Of a stretch of DNA of 64,000 nt, positions 23,478 to 36,415 are shown piece after piece. The DNA is from Phymorhynchus buccinoides. Lineage: Eukaryota; Mollusca; Gastropoda; Neogastropoda; Raphitomidae. The notes beneath the pieces were generated by a model. It did not search any database. It was given only the letters and a program-made list of their open reading frames with translations, and was not told the origin of the DNA. Position 1 is the first letter of the stretch; every line of letters starts with the position of its first letter. The translations under genes and the position numbers were made by a program. The stretch is taken from the NCBI GenBank assembly GCA_017654935.2, contig CM065699.1:21642610-21706609 (forward strand), read 5' to 3'.

Positions 23478-23550
<73 letters not shown>
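23478..23550. repeat. (GA)n microsatellite
   Basis: About 36 GA units. Confidence 0.97.
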
Positions 23551-23551
<1 letters not shown>

Positions 23552-24171
23552 GTTGATGTCCATACATACATGTTTTTACTATTTACAAAAACTTCAGAGC
23601 CACTTATGTGCGTACAAACATCACATTACATGGTACTTCTTCTTCTGCGTTCCCAGGCTATATGGCCATAATGGGTAAGGTACATATGTGTCCCGTTTTC
23701 AGTTTTCAATGGTCTCTATTTATTTTATTTTATTTTATCCATTATTTATAGTCCCATCAACAGCTATGGTCATCTCAGGACTGTCACCGCATAAAGTTCG
23801 ACCACTTATTACAAAACACTCATCAATGTATCTTACCATTCAATGGTCTCCCTGCTATATTTATCAGAATCATTCCAATTTTGGATGAATTACAGGGTAC
23901 GCTTCCATTCTAATTCTCCTTTACAATGAAATACACAGCTCCTAAGACTAAGCTTCAGACCTGCCAATTTGATCTTATCTTGAGTAGTTTTCAAACAAAC
24001 TGGCCAATTTAAAACAAACCCCTTTGAAACGAAATTTATAGTTTAAGTCAGCTGCAATCTCTTTTGATAAACAACCTGGTATTGCTTCTACATTCGTATC
24101 AGTTAGGAGACATTTGGTACACTTTTTTCTCTGCTTGTTAAATCTCAATAAAAGAATTGCAACATTATAAT

Positions 24172-25137
24172 CAGGGCTGCCTACCCTCTGTTGCAGTTTC
24201 CAGGGACAAACTACTTAAAAACCAGGGACAGAGACTTATTTCCAGGGACAAACATCGCAATGTCATGCATCAGGGTCAAAACAGACATTAGCTTTTGATT
24301 ATTTTGTGATCTAGCAACATTTCTGCAACTTGATGTTTGTTGTTGTCTTCTTTATGCCTTTTGGTGTCATTGTACTTCAATATTCAAGATCCTTTAGTGT
24401 TCAGTAACCTATGCCAGGGTTCATAGCCAAACAGCATCCTAATTATCCCAAACTTTCAAAGCCCAACTTTAGGGTTTTCCCACATTGAAGGTTTTTCGGC
24501 AAGCCGCACAATATGTTGAGCGCGTTGGTTGCATCCTTTCACAGCCATACTTTATATGCAGAATTTTCGAGCCAAAGCTCACTGAAGACACATTTGCCCA
24601 GCATTTTGTGCGGTACGCGTAAAGACCCGGATGTCTTTAAAGGGAAGCAACTCGCGCCAATTCCGATTAAAAATCGAAAGTAAGTATCACCGATCGTATG
24701 CATCAAAATATTCATTTTATTTTATAATTATAATTTTTTTTCTTAGCACGATGATTCAAAATTATGGTCCTGGGCAATTTGGGCAGATTGATGAAGATTT
24801 GACAGAAGTTCAAAATTCACAAACTTTCAAAGACACTACTCTTGGTTTTTCACAAACTTTCATGGGCCTTGAAAATGAAGTCTATTCTCCCCAAACCTTC
24901 CCAACTGCTACGGACCCTGTATGCGTAACATGTCTGTTAGAAAATGTCAACAGCGTCTGTTGTTTTGGGTGTTCCTGTGTTCAATAGTAAGGTTAGCTAA
25001 CAAGACAAATGACTGCTCAGCAAAATGTTTGATTCTTCTCAGTTTCCATGGACACCAGAGAGAAAAGTGGATTCCAGGGACAGGGTGCCATTTTTGAATG
25101 TTTCCAGGGACAAATACCCCTTAGGTAGGCAGCCCTG
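24172..25137. mobile_element. Short-TSD TIR element T1 (CAGGGCTGCC), TSD tataat
   Basis: Ends CAGGGCTGCCTACC and GGTAGGCAGCCCTG, flanked by tataat (24166-24171 and 25138-25143). 966 bp. The word ccagggaca(aa) is repeated three times near the left end and three times near the right end. ORFs inside are short and unrecognised. Confidence 0.92.
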
Positions 25138-25494
25138 TATAATTGATAACAGCATTGTTGATGAGGCACATTTTAAAACTGAACAAAAAAGACCACAGAA
25201 GCTTGCTTTGCTTCCCCGTGGGATTACAATAAATGTACTATAGCTGGTAGAATTGGGTTGGGATGGGAGTAAAAACTAGAGTTTTTGACAACTTTTTGAC
25301 AAATTACAGGCAACATTTTCATTTTGGAATAAGCATGCAAAAGCATTTATGAGTGGTACTGCTATCTAGAAAAACGAATCCACAACGTTGGAACAAATCT
25401 TTTTCTCACTTGTGTATCTGTCAGAGGCACTCCATATTTTGTCAATAGTAGCAAACACACAGACACATACACACTCTTTGGGGCAGTGGGTGGA

Positions 25495-25870
25495 TGCCTC
25501 GTGCCTCCATTCGGGGAGCTGGACGACCCCGCACCCCTCCACGAGTCTCTGCCCGTGGGGATACCGGGGGGTCTTTCGCAAAAATAGTTCCCCCACCTTC
25601 TGTGCTTGTAACTTCCTCTAATCTGCCACTCTCTTTGACTCTGCCTTTTCCCTTTGCTTTCTATCACCTGCTATCTTTCTGACTTATTGGCCCATTCTCC
25701 TGTCTTTAAAAAAAAAAAATCTTCCAAATTATTTTTCTCCTTTGAGCTCCTCCGAAATCGGAATGTGTCGGCTGTATGCAGTGGGGAGACCAGTGAAAAC
25801 TAAAAACTGGACGCATACGTACCTTACCCATTATGACCATATGGCATGAGAACGCATAAGAAGAAGAAAA
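25495..25870 (+). mobile_element. Dispersed repeat D variant
   Basis: gtggggataccggggggtct, ttcccccaccttctgtgctt, then a variant 3' part ending catatggcatgagaacgc and a gaagaagaa tail. Same variant as 63440-63805. Confidence 0.75.
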
Positions 25871-25929
25871 TATACACTCTTAAAAGGCAGTGCAAAAATC
25901 ACACTAGGGCTCTACTGACTATATATGAC

Positions 25930-26309
25930 CCTGTCATTCTATTAATGCTTGTTACTCCTGTCTCTTCTCCCATTTCTATTAATTAGAAAATGCATTGACA
26001 ATTTAAATTTTGCAAGTAAATGTTGGAAAAAACACTTGGTTTTATTTGCAATGAGCCTGTACTGGCTGTAGCAGAGATATTTAGGAACTATTAAAAATTG
26101 GAAGCTGAAAATCATAATGTAATTTAACCTTAATTGAATTATTTCACCATTTTGAATCTATCCTTCCAACATGATAGAATGGAATGTAAAGGCATGAAAG
26201 GTTTGATTAAAAAATAGTCACACAGAAACAAAATATCACAATTTGTAAAATTCAGAAAGCAAGAGAAAATAATTTACATAAAGAAGACAGTAGAGAGAGA
26301 GAGAGAGAG

Positions 26310-26347
<38 letters not shown>

Positions 26348-26880
26348 AAGAGAGCAATGTATCTAGTTAAACAGACAGAGGAAGATAGACTATAAAACAT
26401 TTTCACATGATTTATCTACAAGTGTCTGAAATATGGTGCTTGGAACATTACACATTGTTGTTCTAGCTCTTAAAAAACGCTTCAATTCCAGAAACATTTA
26501 AACCTGAATAGGCAGCAAAGATCTCCATACTTTTAATAATTACCCTGTAAAAAAACCCACCCCCAATTTTAATCTTTGACCAATTAACAGCTTCAAGTAC
26601 TGGCACAAAAAGCGTTGAATCTTATGTTGTGGTTTCTTTTTCTTCTGCTCTGTTTTTTGTACAGTAACTAGATTTTTTCCCTTTTAAATATCTCGTTATT
26701 TTAAATCAATGAACAAAGAACGAGCAACAGAAGAGAACATTACAAAACCCTTTCTTCTTTTTTTTTACAGGCAGTTTTGTTGTGACGTTGGCCTAAAAAA
26801 ATCCAGAAACTTCTTACTGTGATGGAGAATGTTAATGACTAAATAAACCCTTCTGATTTGTAAATGTGCACAATGTGCCA
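25930..26880. other. AT-rich intergenic sequence with a (GA)n tract
   Basis: Apart from (GA)n at 26292-26345 nothing is recognised. Confidence 0.55.
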
Positions 26881-27815
26881 CCTGACAAGCCAAGGTGTGG
26901 CTGGCTGCACGTTGGGTTTCGGAATGAGCGGTATGGGAGTAACACCACTGTACGGCCCAGAAGACAGGACAGCAAAAAAAAAAAAAGGGTCTCAGTAAAG
27001 CTTTTCAAATCCTTCTTATGCTTTAAAGCATGACATTACAGTATGACACAGATAAACCTTAATTAATCAGAAGTCCAAATATAATACATGTATTCATTGA
27101 GAAATGCAACTCTAATAATACAAATGTGTCATGACAATGATCAAATCTACAGAACTAAGGCAACAACAAAAAATCAAACATGTTCTGGAGGTTATTTTTG
27201 CAGAGAGAATGAGGAGCGTGAGGGGAAGGAATCATATCATTTTCATGTTGCTTTAGTGCTTATTTCACAGTTACTAGCACAGCCTTTTTTGAAGGAAGGA
27301 TTGGTGAATCTTTAAAGCGTTATAACATTATTGTACAAGACTGTCCGGACGCAAACAAATTTACAATATTCTTCTTCAAATGTTTAGGCAAATTCATATC
27401 ATTTCTTTTTATAACCAGCAGCTTCCTTTTTCATTCAAGTATCTGAGGTAGTGTCCGACATTCTGATCTTTTATCATAAAAAAGGGGGAGGGGGGGGGGG
27501 ATAACAAAAATTGTTACCTTATCAAAGCCAAATAAAAAGTAAAGTCCACCACATTTCTCTACTCACAATGTTGAATGTGTTTTCTAGCTATCTAAAGAAT
27601 ATGTCCCTGTGCAGTAAATCATACAATGGTATTGGCAATTAAGGCCCAAAGAGGAAATTAATGATATATTTCCTTAGCAAAGATGCTTTAACCCTTTCAC
27701 CGCCAACGTCGCATTTTTGCATCACAATGATTTAGCACCCATGTCACTAAAAGGCATCAAATCAGGGTCTGTTATCCAAAGACCCTATTCTCTTCATTTT
27801 GGGAGGTAAGGATAG

Positions 27816-28659
27816 CATGGTTCGTGGGGACTTGGAAGAGTGCCAAAAAAGAACCGTAAAAGGACCTTTAAAGGACCAGCAAATTTTTTTAAAGGACCTA
27901 TTTAAACCTTGTTTGTAGTTGTACTTGCAGACGTGGTGGGCGCAGAGCCAGACGCCGGCGATTGTGGCTGAGCAGATTCTTTTTTTTTTTTTTTTTTTTT
28001 TGGCTGAGCAGATTCTTTTGTTGTTACAGTAGTACATCTGCTGCTTGCAAAAAAAGTCGGTCACATTGCACCTCGATTCCGCCTTGTGCCTTCTTTCAGC
28101 TTTCTTGTGATTTTCAGTCTTTGCGTGTTGTTTCAGCACCGACTCTCCCATTGACAAGATGTTGATGGTTTTTTCACAATATGCACAACGAACTGCATGT
28201 TTTTTGTCCATCACTTTTCGGACCCAGTCCTTATAAATGTCTTCTCTCAGCCAACGATCCTGAAAACGAACACTTTCCAGGCATTTTTACACTTTTTACT
28301 TGAAAACAAGCACTGAAGCAGCCGTGTGGGAAGAATTTCAACATGGCGCATAAGATATCTCGCCGAATCTCGCGCACGTGACCGGATTTACAGTGACTAT
28401 TAAAATTAGATCGTCTGCTCGAAAGATACGAAGGCGATCGATTTTTGGCAAATTTTATTTCATTTAATATATTTTTTGGAGGTACTTAGTTTTGTTTTTT
28501 GGCCCGATTAAAGGATTTAAACTGACCGCACCAATTTTAAAAGGACCTTTGACTGATTTGAAAGGACCTCCTTGCTGATATAAAGGACTTAACAGGCCTT
28601 TTGATGACCGATCAATTTCACAGCACTTTAAAGCACCTGAAAGGACCCCACGAACCATG
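27816..28659 (-). mobile_element. Short-TSD TIR element T5 (CATGGTTCGTGGGG), TSD gatag/ggatag
   Basis: Ends CATGGTTCGTGGGG and CCCCACGAACCATG, flanked by gatag (27811-27815, 28660-28664; the 6-bp reading ggatag is also possible). 844 bp. The word aaaggacc(t) recurs at least four times near each end. A minus-strand exon-like zinc-finger ORF lies inside. Confidence 0.9.
28000..28260 (-). pseudogene. Zinc-finger exon fragment in T5
   Basis: After an acceptor-like ttttcag the minus strand reads DRWLREDIYKDWVRKVMDKK then VRCAYCEKTINILSMGESVL, KQHAKTENHKKAERRHK and CNVTDFF. The C-x2-C ... H-x5-H spacing and the K-x-W-V start are a finger type I associate with transposase-like proteins in marine animals. 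No catalytic domain follows, so it is a remnant of an autonomous element. Confidence 0.7.
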
Positions 28660-29253
28660 GATAGGCCTTACTTTAAATATGTGACAGAGGAATCTCCAAT
28701 ATTACAGACATCATTTTTGATCTACCCAGGTAAGTTTAATGGACATTTTTTGCCGAAAAATGTCTGGCGGCGAAAGGGTTAAATGGATTTCAAATCGCAG
28801 TAGATTCAATAGAACTACAATGAAGGTATACAAAGATAAAGTCAACAATAAAATCTCACATGTTTCAATCTCATGCAGTAATGACAAATTGTCTACATGT
28901 TATTCGTACCCTTCAATAAAAGCATGCTTTCTCACCCACCCAAATCAAACATAGGGAGCGCTTGAACATGCACACAACCCAGAACAAATCATCCCAAAGA
29001 CTTGCGTACAACACAAATAAGTTAAAAACCAATATTGCTTGTAGTTTTTCAGCTCTTCCAGTCACAGTGGTCATGTAAATATACATATATAATAAGAAAT
29101 GACAGTATGTTTCGTTTGGAACAACCGCCCTATTTACACAACATAAAATAAAAGGTGACTGTATTTTTCGGACTATAAGGCGGTACCTTTTCCCCCCAGA
29201 CTAAAACCCCTGCCCCATACAATGTGACTAATGATACACTAAGAAAGCATACA

Positions 29254-30065
29254 CAGACCTGTTTACCCTTATAATGAAAACCCCGGATTTTGCCACAAAA
29301 AACCCCGGAATTTGAGAACAAAAACCGGAATTCACATGATCTGTACACGACTCGCGATAAAGCGGTTTCTTCTTCTTCTCCTTTCCGCGAACATCGGCGT
29401 CGATTTTCAATATTGTGATGATTTCTTGGCTCAATTTCGCCAGAAAAGTTTTATTAGTAAATTCAGTCACTAATTCTTAGTCAATTTTAGTATAAAACAA
29501 GCTGGAAAAAGCAAAATACCTGGAAATGTCCACGATCGGACAGAGAAAAATCACTCAGCCGCGGATCGGCGGATGCCAAGTTGCAACTCAGCGCCATCGC
29601 GATCAATTTTCACTTCATTTTCCGTTGAAAACTTCAAAATTCTCACATCATCGTATTTTCCAGTGATAATATAATCTAAATTGACTCATTTCAAGCCCTA
29701 ATTACAATCTCTACCATTAAAAAACTGCCTGGAAAGCTCTTCGAATCGACAGTAAAAGTCTGACCGCCATTTGCTCAGTCCCGAAATAGATCGACCAAAA
29801 TAAAAACATTATTTCACCCCTTTAACCAATGAAAATGCAGCATTTAATGCATGTGACGTCAAGCACAACCCCTTTTCTGATGACGTAGTGTGTTAGGTAC
29901 ACGTTTCGGTCAACCCTTGCGTCTTTTACTACGAACGGAAACAAATAATAGACGGTTTTTCTAAATCCGGAATTTTCAGCGTTCACCCGGAATTTACTAT
30001 TTTACCCGGAATTTTAGCAAATTTCCGGAATAATTCTGGCTAAACCGGAATGGTAAACAGGTCTG
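29254..30065. mobile_element. Short-TSD TIR element T3 (CAGACCTGTTTACC), TSD cataca
   Basis: Ends CAGACCTGTTTACC and GGTAAACAGGTCTG, flanked by cataca (29248-29253 and 30066-30071). 812 bp. The word ccggaattt is repeated near both ends (about three left, six right). Close relative of T4 at 50279. Confidence 0.92.
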
Positions 30066-30097
30066 CATACAGTGCTTAACACCAAAACGGATAACAT

Positions 30098-30770
30098 GAC
30101 TTAGGTACCATTTTGGACGACAAACTGACTTTCGACAAGAACACACAGAACATACATAAGAAATGTCAATCAAGATTGTTTATTTTGCACAGACTGAGAA
30201 ACATTGGTGTTAACTCAAACATTTTGCATACGTACTATAGTATCTGCATTGAGTCTGTGCTTACTGTTTCCTTTACGTGTTGGTTTGGAAGTCTGTGTTT
30301 GAAGAACAAGCGTGTGTTGGATGATGTGGTGAATGTGTGTAGTAAAATTGTTGGAAAGAGAGAGATGGGTTTGAATGAGATGTACGAAAGACGAACCAAG
30401 CATAAAGCCAGGAAGATTGTAAATGACACCTCCCATGTTTTGAACAAACATTACGAACTATTACCTTCTGGACGTCGCTACAAAACTTTTAAAGTCAACT
30501 CCAGGGCACAGAAATCCTTCATCCCCAGATCCATCCACCTCCTAAACTCATGATCCTTAGTGTTCATCGTGTTAAAAGAAACTATGCATGCTTATCCTAA
30601 GACATGTATGTATCCACATATAATGTGTATCTTTAAGTGTGTATTATGTGTAACTTTTGCTCTTATTCATGCATGCTGAATGTCGATGCCTTTGTTATTC
30701 TGGCACCTGAACAAAATTTCTCCTCTTATTAGGAGATAATAAAGCGAATTTGATTTGATTGATTTGATGA
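30098..30770 (+). pseudogene. L2-like LINE, RT C-terminal end
   Basis: Intact 146-codon tail: LDDKLTFDKNTQNIHKKCQS, RLFILHRLRNIGVNSNILHT, CWFGSLCLKNKRVLDDVVNV and RSIHLLNS followed by a stop. This matches the C-terminus of L2/Rex1-type elements. 5'-truncated; ends in a gatttgatttgattg repeat tail, as expected for this group. Confidence 0.85.
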
Positions 30771-30942
30771 AATATTGGCTAATGCATAAAAATCTGTTTG
30801 AAAGGACGAAACACCTCTTAATCATTACTTAATACTTAACACAAATAATGGTTAACGCACACAAAAACTCTTTGTCCCATGAATTTCGCATTAAGACTAC
30901 TCCACTGTAATAACAAAATCAGAATGTTGAGTAAATTTTTGG

Positions 30943-30951
30943 GGTGGGGGT

Positions 30952-30994
<43 letters not shown>
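30943..30994. repeat. Poly-G tract
   Basis: About 45 uninterrupted G after a short GGGGTGGGGGTGG lead. Length is unreliable in assemblies. Confidence 0.95.
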
Positions 30995-30995
<1 letters not shown>

Positions 30996-31080
30996 GTGCA
31001 CCTTATAACATATTATGCACTTTATAGTCCGTAAAATACGGTACACAACATAAAATAAACAGGTTAGTTTAGTACACTGT

Positions 31081-31225
31081 TCAAATACAGCGGTAAGCCA
31101 GGGCCAGGTTTTTGCGCTTGGCTTCCCTGTGCTGAGCCTGTACGGCCAGGAAATGTTGTAAAAGATCGCTGAACTGGATCTTCGCTACCAGTGGACGGTC
31201 CTCTGCTCGCTTTTGTTTGGAGATC
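31081..31225 (-). CDS. VAC14: VAC14 exon 17 (C-terminus and stop)
   Basis: Encodes [20 protein letters not shown] then [19 protein letters not shown] and a stop at 31083-31081. Human has YAELLQHFEKVQNKHLEVRH. Acceptor gtgcag. No convincing polyadenylation signal was found downstream, where repeats begin within 100 bp. Confidence 0.92.
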
Positions 31226-31585
31226 CTGCACACACAGGCACACACATCAACAATGTTGTCATTTTTTATTTTGTTGATCAACAATTTTCATTGTTGATCT
31301 TTACATTTTATTTGATTCAGTATTTTTCTTCTTTTCATGATGACAGGATGAAAAAAAAGCTTGTAGCTTACTCCTTTATCGTCAATAAAGATAATTTTGA
31401 CTTGACTTGACTTGACACATGCATGCAAGCATGCACATATGTGCATGCATGCACTCTATCACATGCATGCATCCACACACCACACACACATGCATGAGCG
31501 TGCACACACATACACAAATGCACTCACCACACACACACACATACAGATATAAAAGGGAGATGATGGCTTTGTATATTTTGTGACA

Positions 31586-31619
<34 letters not shown>

Positions 31620-33774
31620 AGAGAAGAGAGAGAGAGAGAGAGAGAGGGCATAGACAAAAAGATTCAAAGAGACAGACACAGAGGGAATTTCAAACATACA
31701 TTACACAATCATCATTATTTGTCATGCATTTTGTGAAGCACGATGAACCCACAGTGGGGTATCACGCTATGTAAATATTTTTAATTATTATTACAGTTTT
31801 ATGTTTAATAAAAAAAAGAACTAAAAATCTCAGTAACAGTAAAAAGAACTGAACTTTAGTTAAAAGTACATAGCTAGGATCTATATTGTCCAATGCATGG
31901 CAGTCTTTTATTCGGCTAACAAACAACACCCATAATCTTTCCGCATACAAACCCTGTCAGACATAACTATGCTTGGGTTGATCTACATACCCTGTGACAC
32001 TGAGGGAGGAGTTGAAGTTGAAATGCAGTTATACACTCTAGCTCTCTGTTACCATCCACATACATACCCTGTGACACTGAGGGAGGATTTGAAGTTGAAA
32101 TGCGGTATACACACACTAGCACTCTCTTACCATCCATACATACCCTGTGACACTGAGGGAGGAGCTAAAATTGAAATGCGGTATACACACACTAGCACTC
32201 TTTTGACACCCACATACATACCCTGTGACACTGAGGGAGGAGTTGAAGTTGAAATGCGGTATACACACTCTAGCACTCTCTTGACACCCACATACATACC
32301 CTGTGACACTGAGGGAGGAGTTGAAGTTGAAATGCGGTATACACACACTAGCACTCTCTTGACACCCACATACATACCCTGTGACACTGAGGGAGGAGTT
32401 GAAGTTGAAATGCGGTATACACACTCAAGCACTCTCTTGACACCCACATACATACCCTGTGACACTGAGGGAGGAGTTGAAGTTGAAATGCGGTATACAC
32501 ACACTAGCACTCTCTTGACACCCACATACATACCCTGTGACACTGAGGGAGGAGCTGAAGTTGAAATGCGGTATACACACCAGGCGGTAGCGCAGCAGCT
32601 TGAATACCCTCTGACTGAGAGCAGCAGCATGATGCAGATACATACAGACTCTTAATCAGATCAGCGTTGTTCTCCGTGTCCAGCAGCTGAAGCCTCAAAT
32701 CTGGCACACAACAAAGAAACATGATCAGACCGTACAGACTCTTGATCAGATCAGCGTTGTTCTCCGTGTCCAGCAGCAGAAGCCTCAAATCTGGCACACA
32801 ACAAATAAATGTGAGGACACTTGCGGGCAGGGTTTGTATACTGAGCAGTAAGTTCCATCTAATCTCGACAGGGTTTGTATACTGAGCAGTAAAAAAAATG
32901 CAAATCAAAAACTAGTTCCATCTAATCTTGGCAGGGTCTGCATACTGAGCAGTAAAAGAAATGCGAATCCAAAACTAGTTCCATCTAATCTTGGCAGGGT
33001 TTGTATACTTTTCAACTGTCCAGTCTTACATTCAACAATGGATTTGACACTGGAAAACCCCCATTGAATTGTCAAAAGAAATATATCTTCACCTTAAAAC
33101 AAAATTAGAAGCCATAAACTTAATGAAAAGATGGAATTTATTTTATATATGTAAAACTATAACTTATTTAATAAAGATAAACATTCAATGTCAAGAAAAG
33201 TATAACTTTACCTTAAAATAAAATTAGAAACAATAACTTAATGTAAAGATGGAATTTATTTCATATATGTAAAATTATAATTTATTCATTATAGCAACAC
33301 AAAGTCCATTAATAGCCAATTAATTACCATATTTTACGGACTACAAGGCGCACCTGATTATAAGGCGCACCCCCCACCCCCCCACATTTTAAACAAAATT
33401 CAGACTTTGTTATTATAGTTTCTTACTATATTATCAGTCACATTATAAGGTGCAGGGGTCTCAGTCAGTCTTATAGTCAGTGAAATACGGTAACTAGGGC
33501 TCATACAGTAAAAAAACAAAAACTTACAGGCAAAAATGGGCGACTCGATGAGTTGCACCAACTTATCAATCTCCTTCAGGAAGTCCACAGTCACTTCCAG
33601 GTCAGCACCAAGAAAAGGTCAAGGCAACAAACGAGTCTCACGTCGACAAGCTAGACCAATATCTACCACGCAAACCTAATGCTTGAATACAGAATGACAA
33701 TAAACTCCCCTTATCATGGGTAAAAACAAAACCCCAGATTGCCTGGTTTAAATTTGAAACAAAGTTACTGTTAA

Positions 33775-33850
<76 letters not shown>

Positions 33851-36360
33851 GCCTGCTTGAACATTTACATAATCTTCACACACACACACACACATGCGGT
33901 TACACGACACCTCCCCATGCACAATTCCCAGCGCGACAATTCCCTGCATAAAACGTCTCTGCTGCCGACAATTCCCCGCAACAACAATCCCCCACAATTT
34001 AGGTACGACAAATCCCCGCCACTGTAAAATCTCTGCCTCTCCTCCCTCCCCCCCCCCTCCATCTTAGCCCCAGCCCTCTTATCGTCCTTTGGGTAGCACA
34101 CACCCACACGAAGTGATCCCATGCAGTGCTTCTCGAGATGTAAGATGGTGAAGAAAAATCAAAGGCTATCTTTACTGCTCGGTGACATCTCCGAAGCGCA
34201 ATGTATGCCTCCATGTCTTCTACCTTTTGTATTACAACTCCCCTCCCCCCCTAAAAAAATAAAAAATAAAAAATAAAAATTGAAGTGATTCCATGCAGTG
34301 TTCCACAGAATATAAGAGTGTGAAGAAAAACTGAGACATTGCTGCTCGGCGACCGGTGACACCCCAAGGGGCACAAGATAAGTACCAATGTCTACCTATT
34401 GCAGGGCTGCCAACCCTAAATTTGTGAATCAGGGACAAACGACTCTCAAATCAGGGACACAGCCTGATTTTCAGGGACATTTTAATAATGATCAGAAATT
34501 AAGTACAGTACCCACCACAACTTGACATAACAACGGCGCACATCATCCCTACCACCAGACTTGAATGAAAAATCACACGCTCAAATTTCACAAAAAGCGT
34601 CAGTTTCGCCTTTTCTCTCTGACACAATGAAAGGCCATTTTATCCGTATATGGCTCTCGAAATAAACAGGAACGCTTTGAAACTTTTTCTTTCTTAGAAG
34701 AAGAATCATCTTCACACGACCGTTTAGACGCCATTTTTTCAACCTTGACTTAACTGGCTACAACAGCCAATGAAAATTTGGCTACAACAGCCAATGAGAA
34801 TTGATTTCACTGAAGATTTAACCAATCAGAATAACCCTCTGTAAAGAAGTTGATAGCGTCGGTAAAAATAGGCGCAAACCATGATGCCTGTGGCGTGAAC
34901 CGAAACCTAGCGCTACGCAAGCGGTAGACAGGCGGAAAAAATGCACGCTTCCAAAATTTTGAAGTCGATTTTCCGGGACGGTCATTCAAAAATGGGGACA
35001 AACGGGACGGGTCATGCTTTTCGCAAAAATCCGGGACAAATACGGCTACGGAGGGACGGTTGGCAGCCCTGCTATTGTGAGATATAACAGTATGAAGAAA
35101 AACAGCGACACCCCACCCCAGGGGCACAAGATATGTACCAATGTCTACCTATTGTGAGATATAACAGTATGAAGAAAAACAGCGACACCCCACCCCAGGG
35201 GCACAAGATATGTACCAATGTCTACCTATTGAGAGATATAACAGTATGAAGAAAACCAGCGACACCCCAACCCAGGGGAATAATATATGCATCAATGTCT
35301 TCTAGTTCTACTCTTGGTGTTACACACAAAATTTTGAAGTGATTCTGTCGAGCAGTTCGCAAGATATCCTTGGGACATTCGCAAAAAACAAACAAACAAA
35401 AACAAAAACTGCAACAAACTTATGCTCCTCTCCCAATCATAGATCGGGCAAAGGACAATAACCTCCCCGGCAGAGGCCAAACTGGTTGTTGGCAAACAGT
35501 GTTGCATTTGAACATCTGTTTAGCTTCTTCCGGCCTGGAACAGGCACATTAGTAATTATAAAGATAGTGGGACGATCCTGGAGGTACTGCAATAACAGGA
35601 AAGTCCCTATGTTTTTGAAATATCAAGCTAATAATAGCAGGCATCAGAATAGTCTGAAGTCCAATCCTCTGAAAACTGCGGTAAAAGGGCCCAGACTGAA
35701 GAGGGACAACACTGAAATGAATTCCGAACACCACCAAAAAGGCTTAACAAAGTGAAAAATCACTTTAAAATGCTATTTAATAGAAAATATAACACTGAAT
35801 AAAAAGGCAAAACCTCTGACAAGAGAAGCCAATCCTCTGTCAAAAGTTCTTAACCCCTTCGCTGCCGCCTACTACTTGCGCATGCGCTGCCGGTTTGCCG
35901 CGCAAGTTTTGAACGCGGCAAATAGAGGCGACGTATATATACGTCGGTGGCAAGTACTGAAGCGCTATAGAGGACGTATATATACGTCATGGGCAGCGAA
36001 GGGGTTCATCCTCTGACAATTCTGATGCGTGAATAGTGTGCAGTGATGTGGTTGGGTGGGAAGGATACAACGACTGCAGCAGCAGGCAGGCGTGGGAGTA
36101 GTTCTGCGTCAGGTAACACAAGGACATGGTGGACACGGGGCTGTGGCACCAGCACCGGTACAGACAGCAGAACAGCGAGCAGCTCTCCTGCAGCACACCA
36201 GAGGTACACACGCAGGGATAGACACATATGCACACACACACAACACAGGCAAAATTTCTTTTTAAATTGTGTTATTATATTTTTGTTGTTAGCCATTTAG
36301 AAATTAAGACACTTGTTTAATTCTTCATGTTACATAAGTCAGTTTGAAATGTTACTGTAT

Positions 36361-36415
<55 letters not shown>

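Larger units (their letters stand above)
27689..28784. mobile_element. TTAA MITE (CCCTTTCACCGCC) split by element T5
   Basis: Left end ttaaccctttcaccgccaac and right end ggcggcgaaagggttaa, TTAA on both sides. Same family as 41122-41371 and 61240-61480. The TTAA target and CCC start fit piggyBac-like MITEs. T5 sits inside. Confidence 0.83.
29157..31043 (-). mobile_element. MITE family A copy split by T3, a LINE and a poly-G tract
   Basis: Left part 29157-29253 (tcggactataaggcggtacc) and right part 30995-31043 (ctttatagtccgtaaaatac) belong to one copy. Everything between is younger insertion. Confidence 0.75.

Noticed and set aside
31969..32655. 228-codon plus-strand ORF and long minus-strand ORFs through the 78-bp array
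   Set aside because: They exist only because the unit length is divisible by three and lacks stops; the true content is repeated VAC14 exon end and intron.
33590..33600. Alternative AG acceptor for VAC14 exon 15 inside ggaagtg
   Set aside because: It would start in the wrong phase and remove the conserved ADLEV residues.
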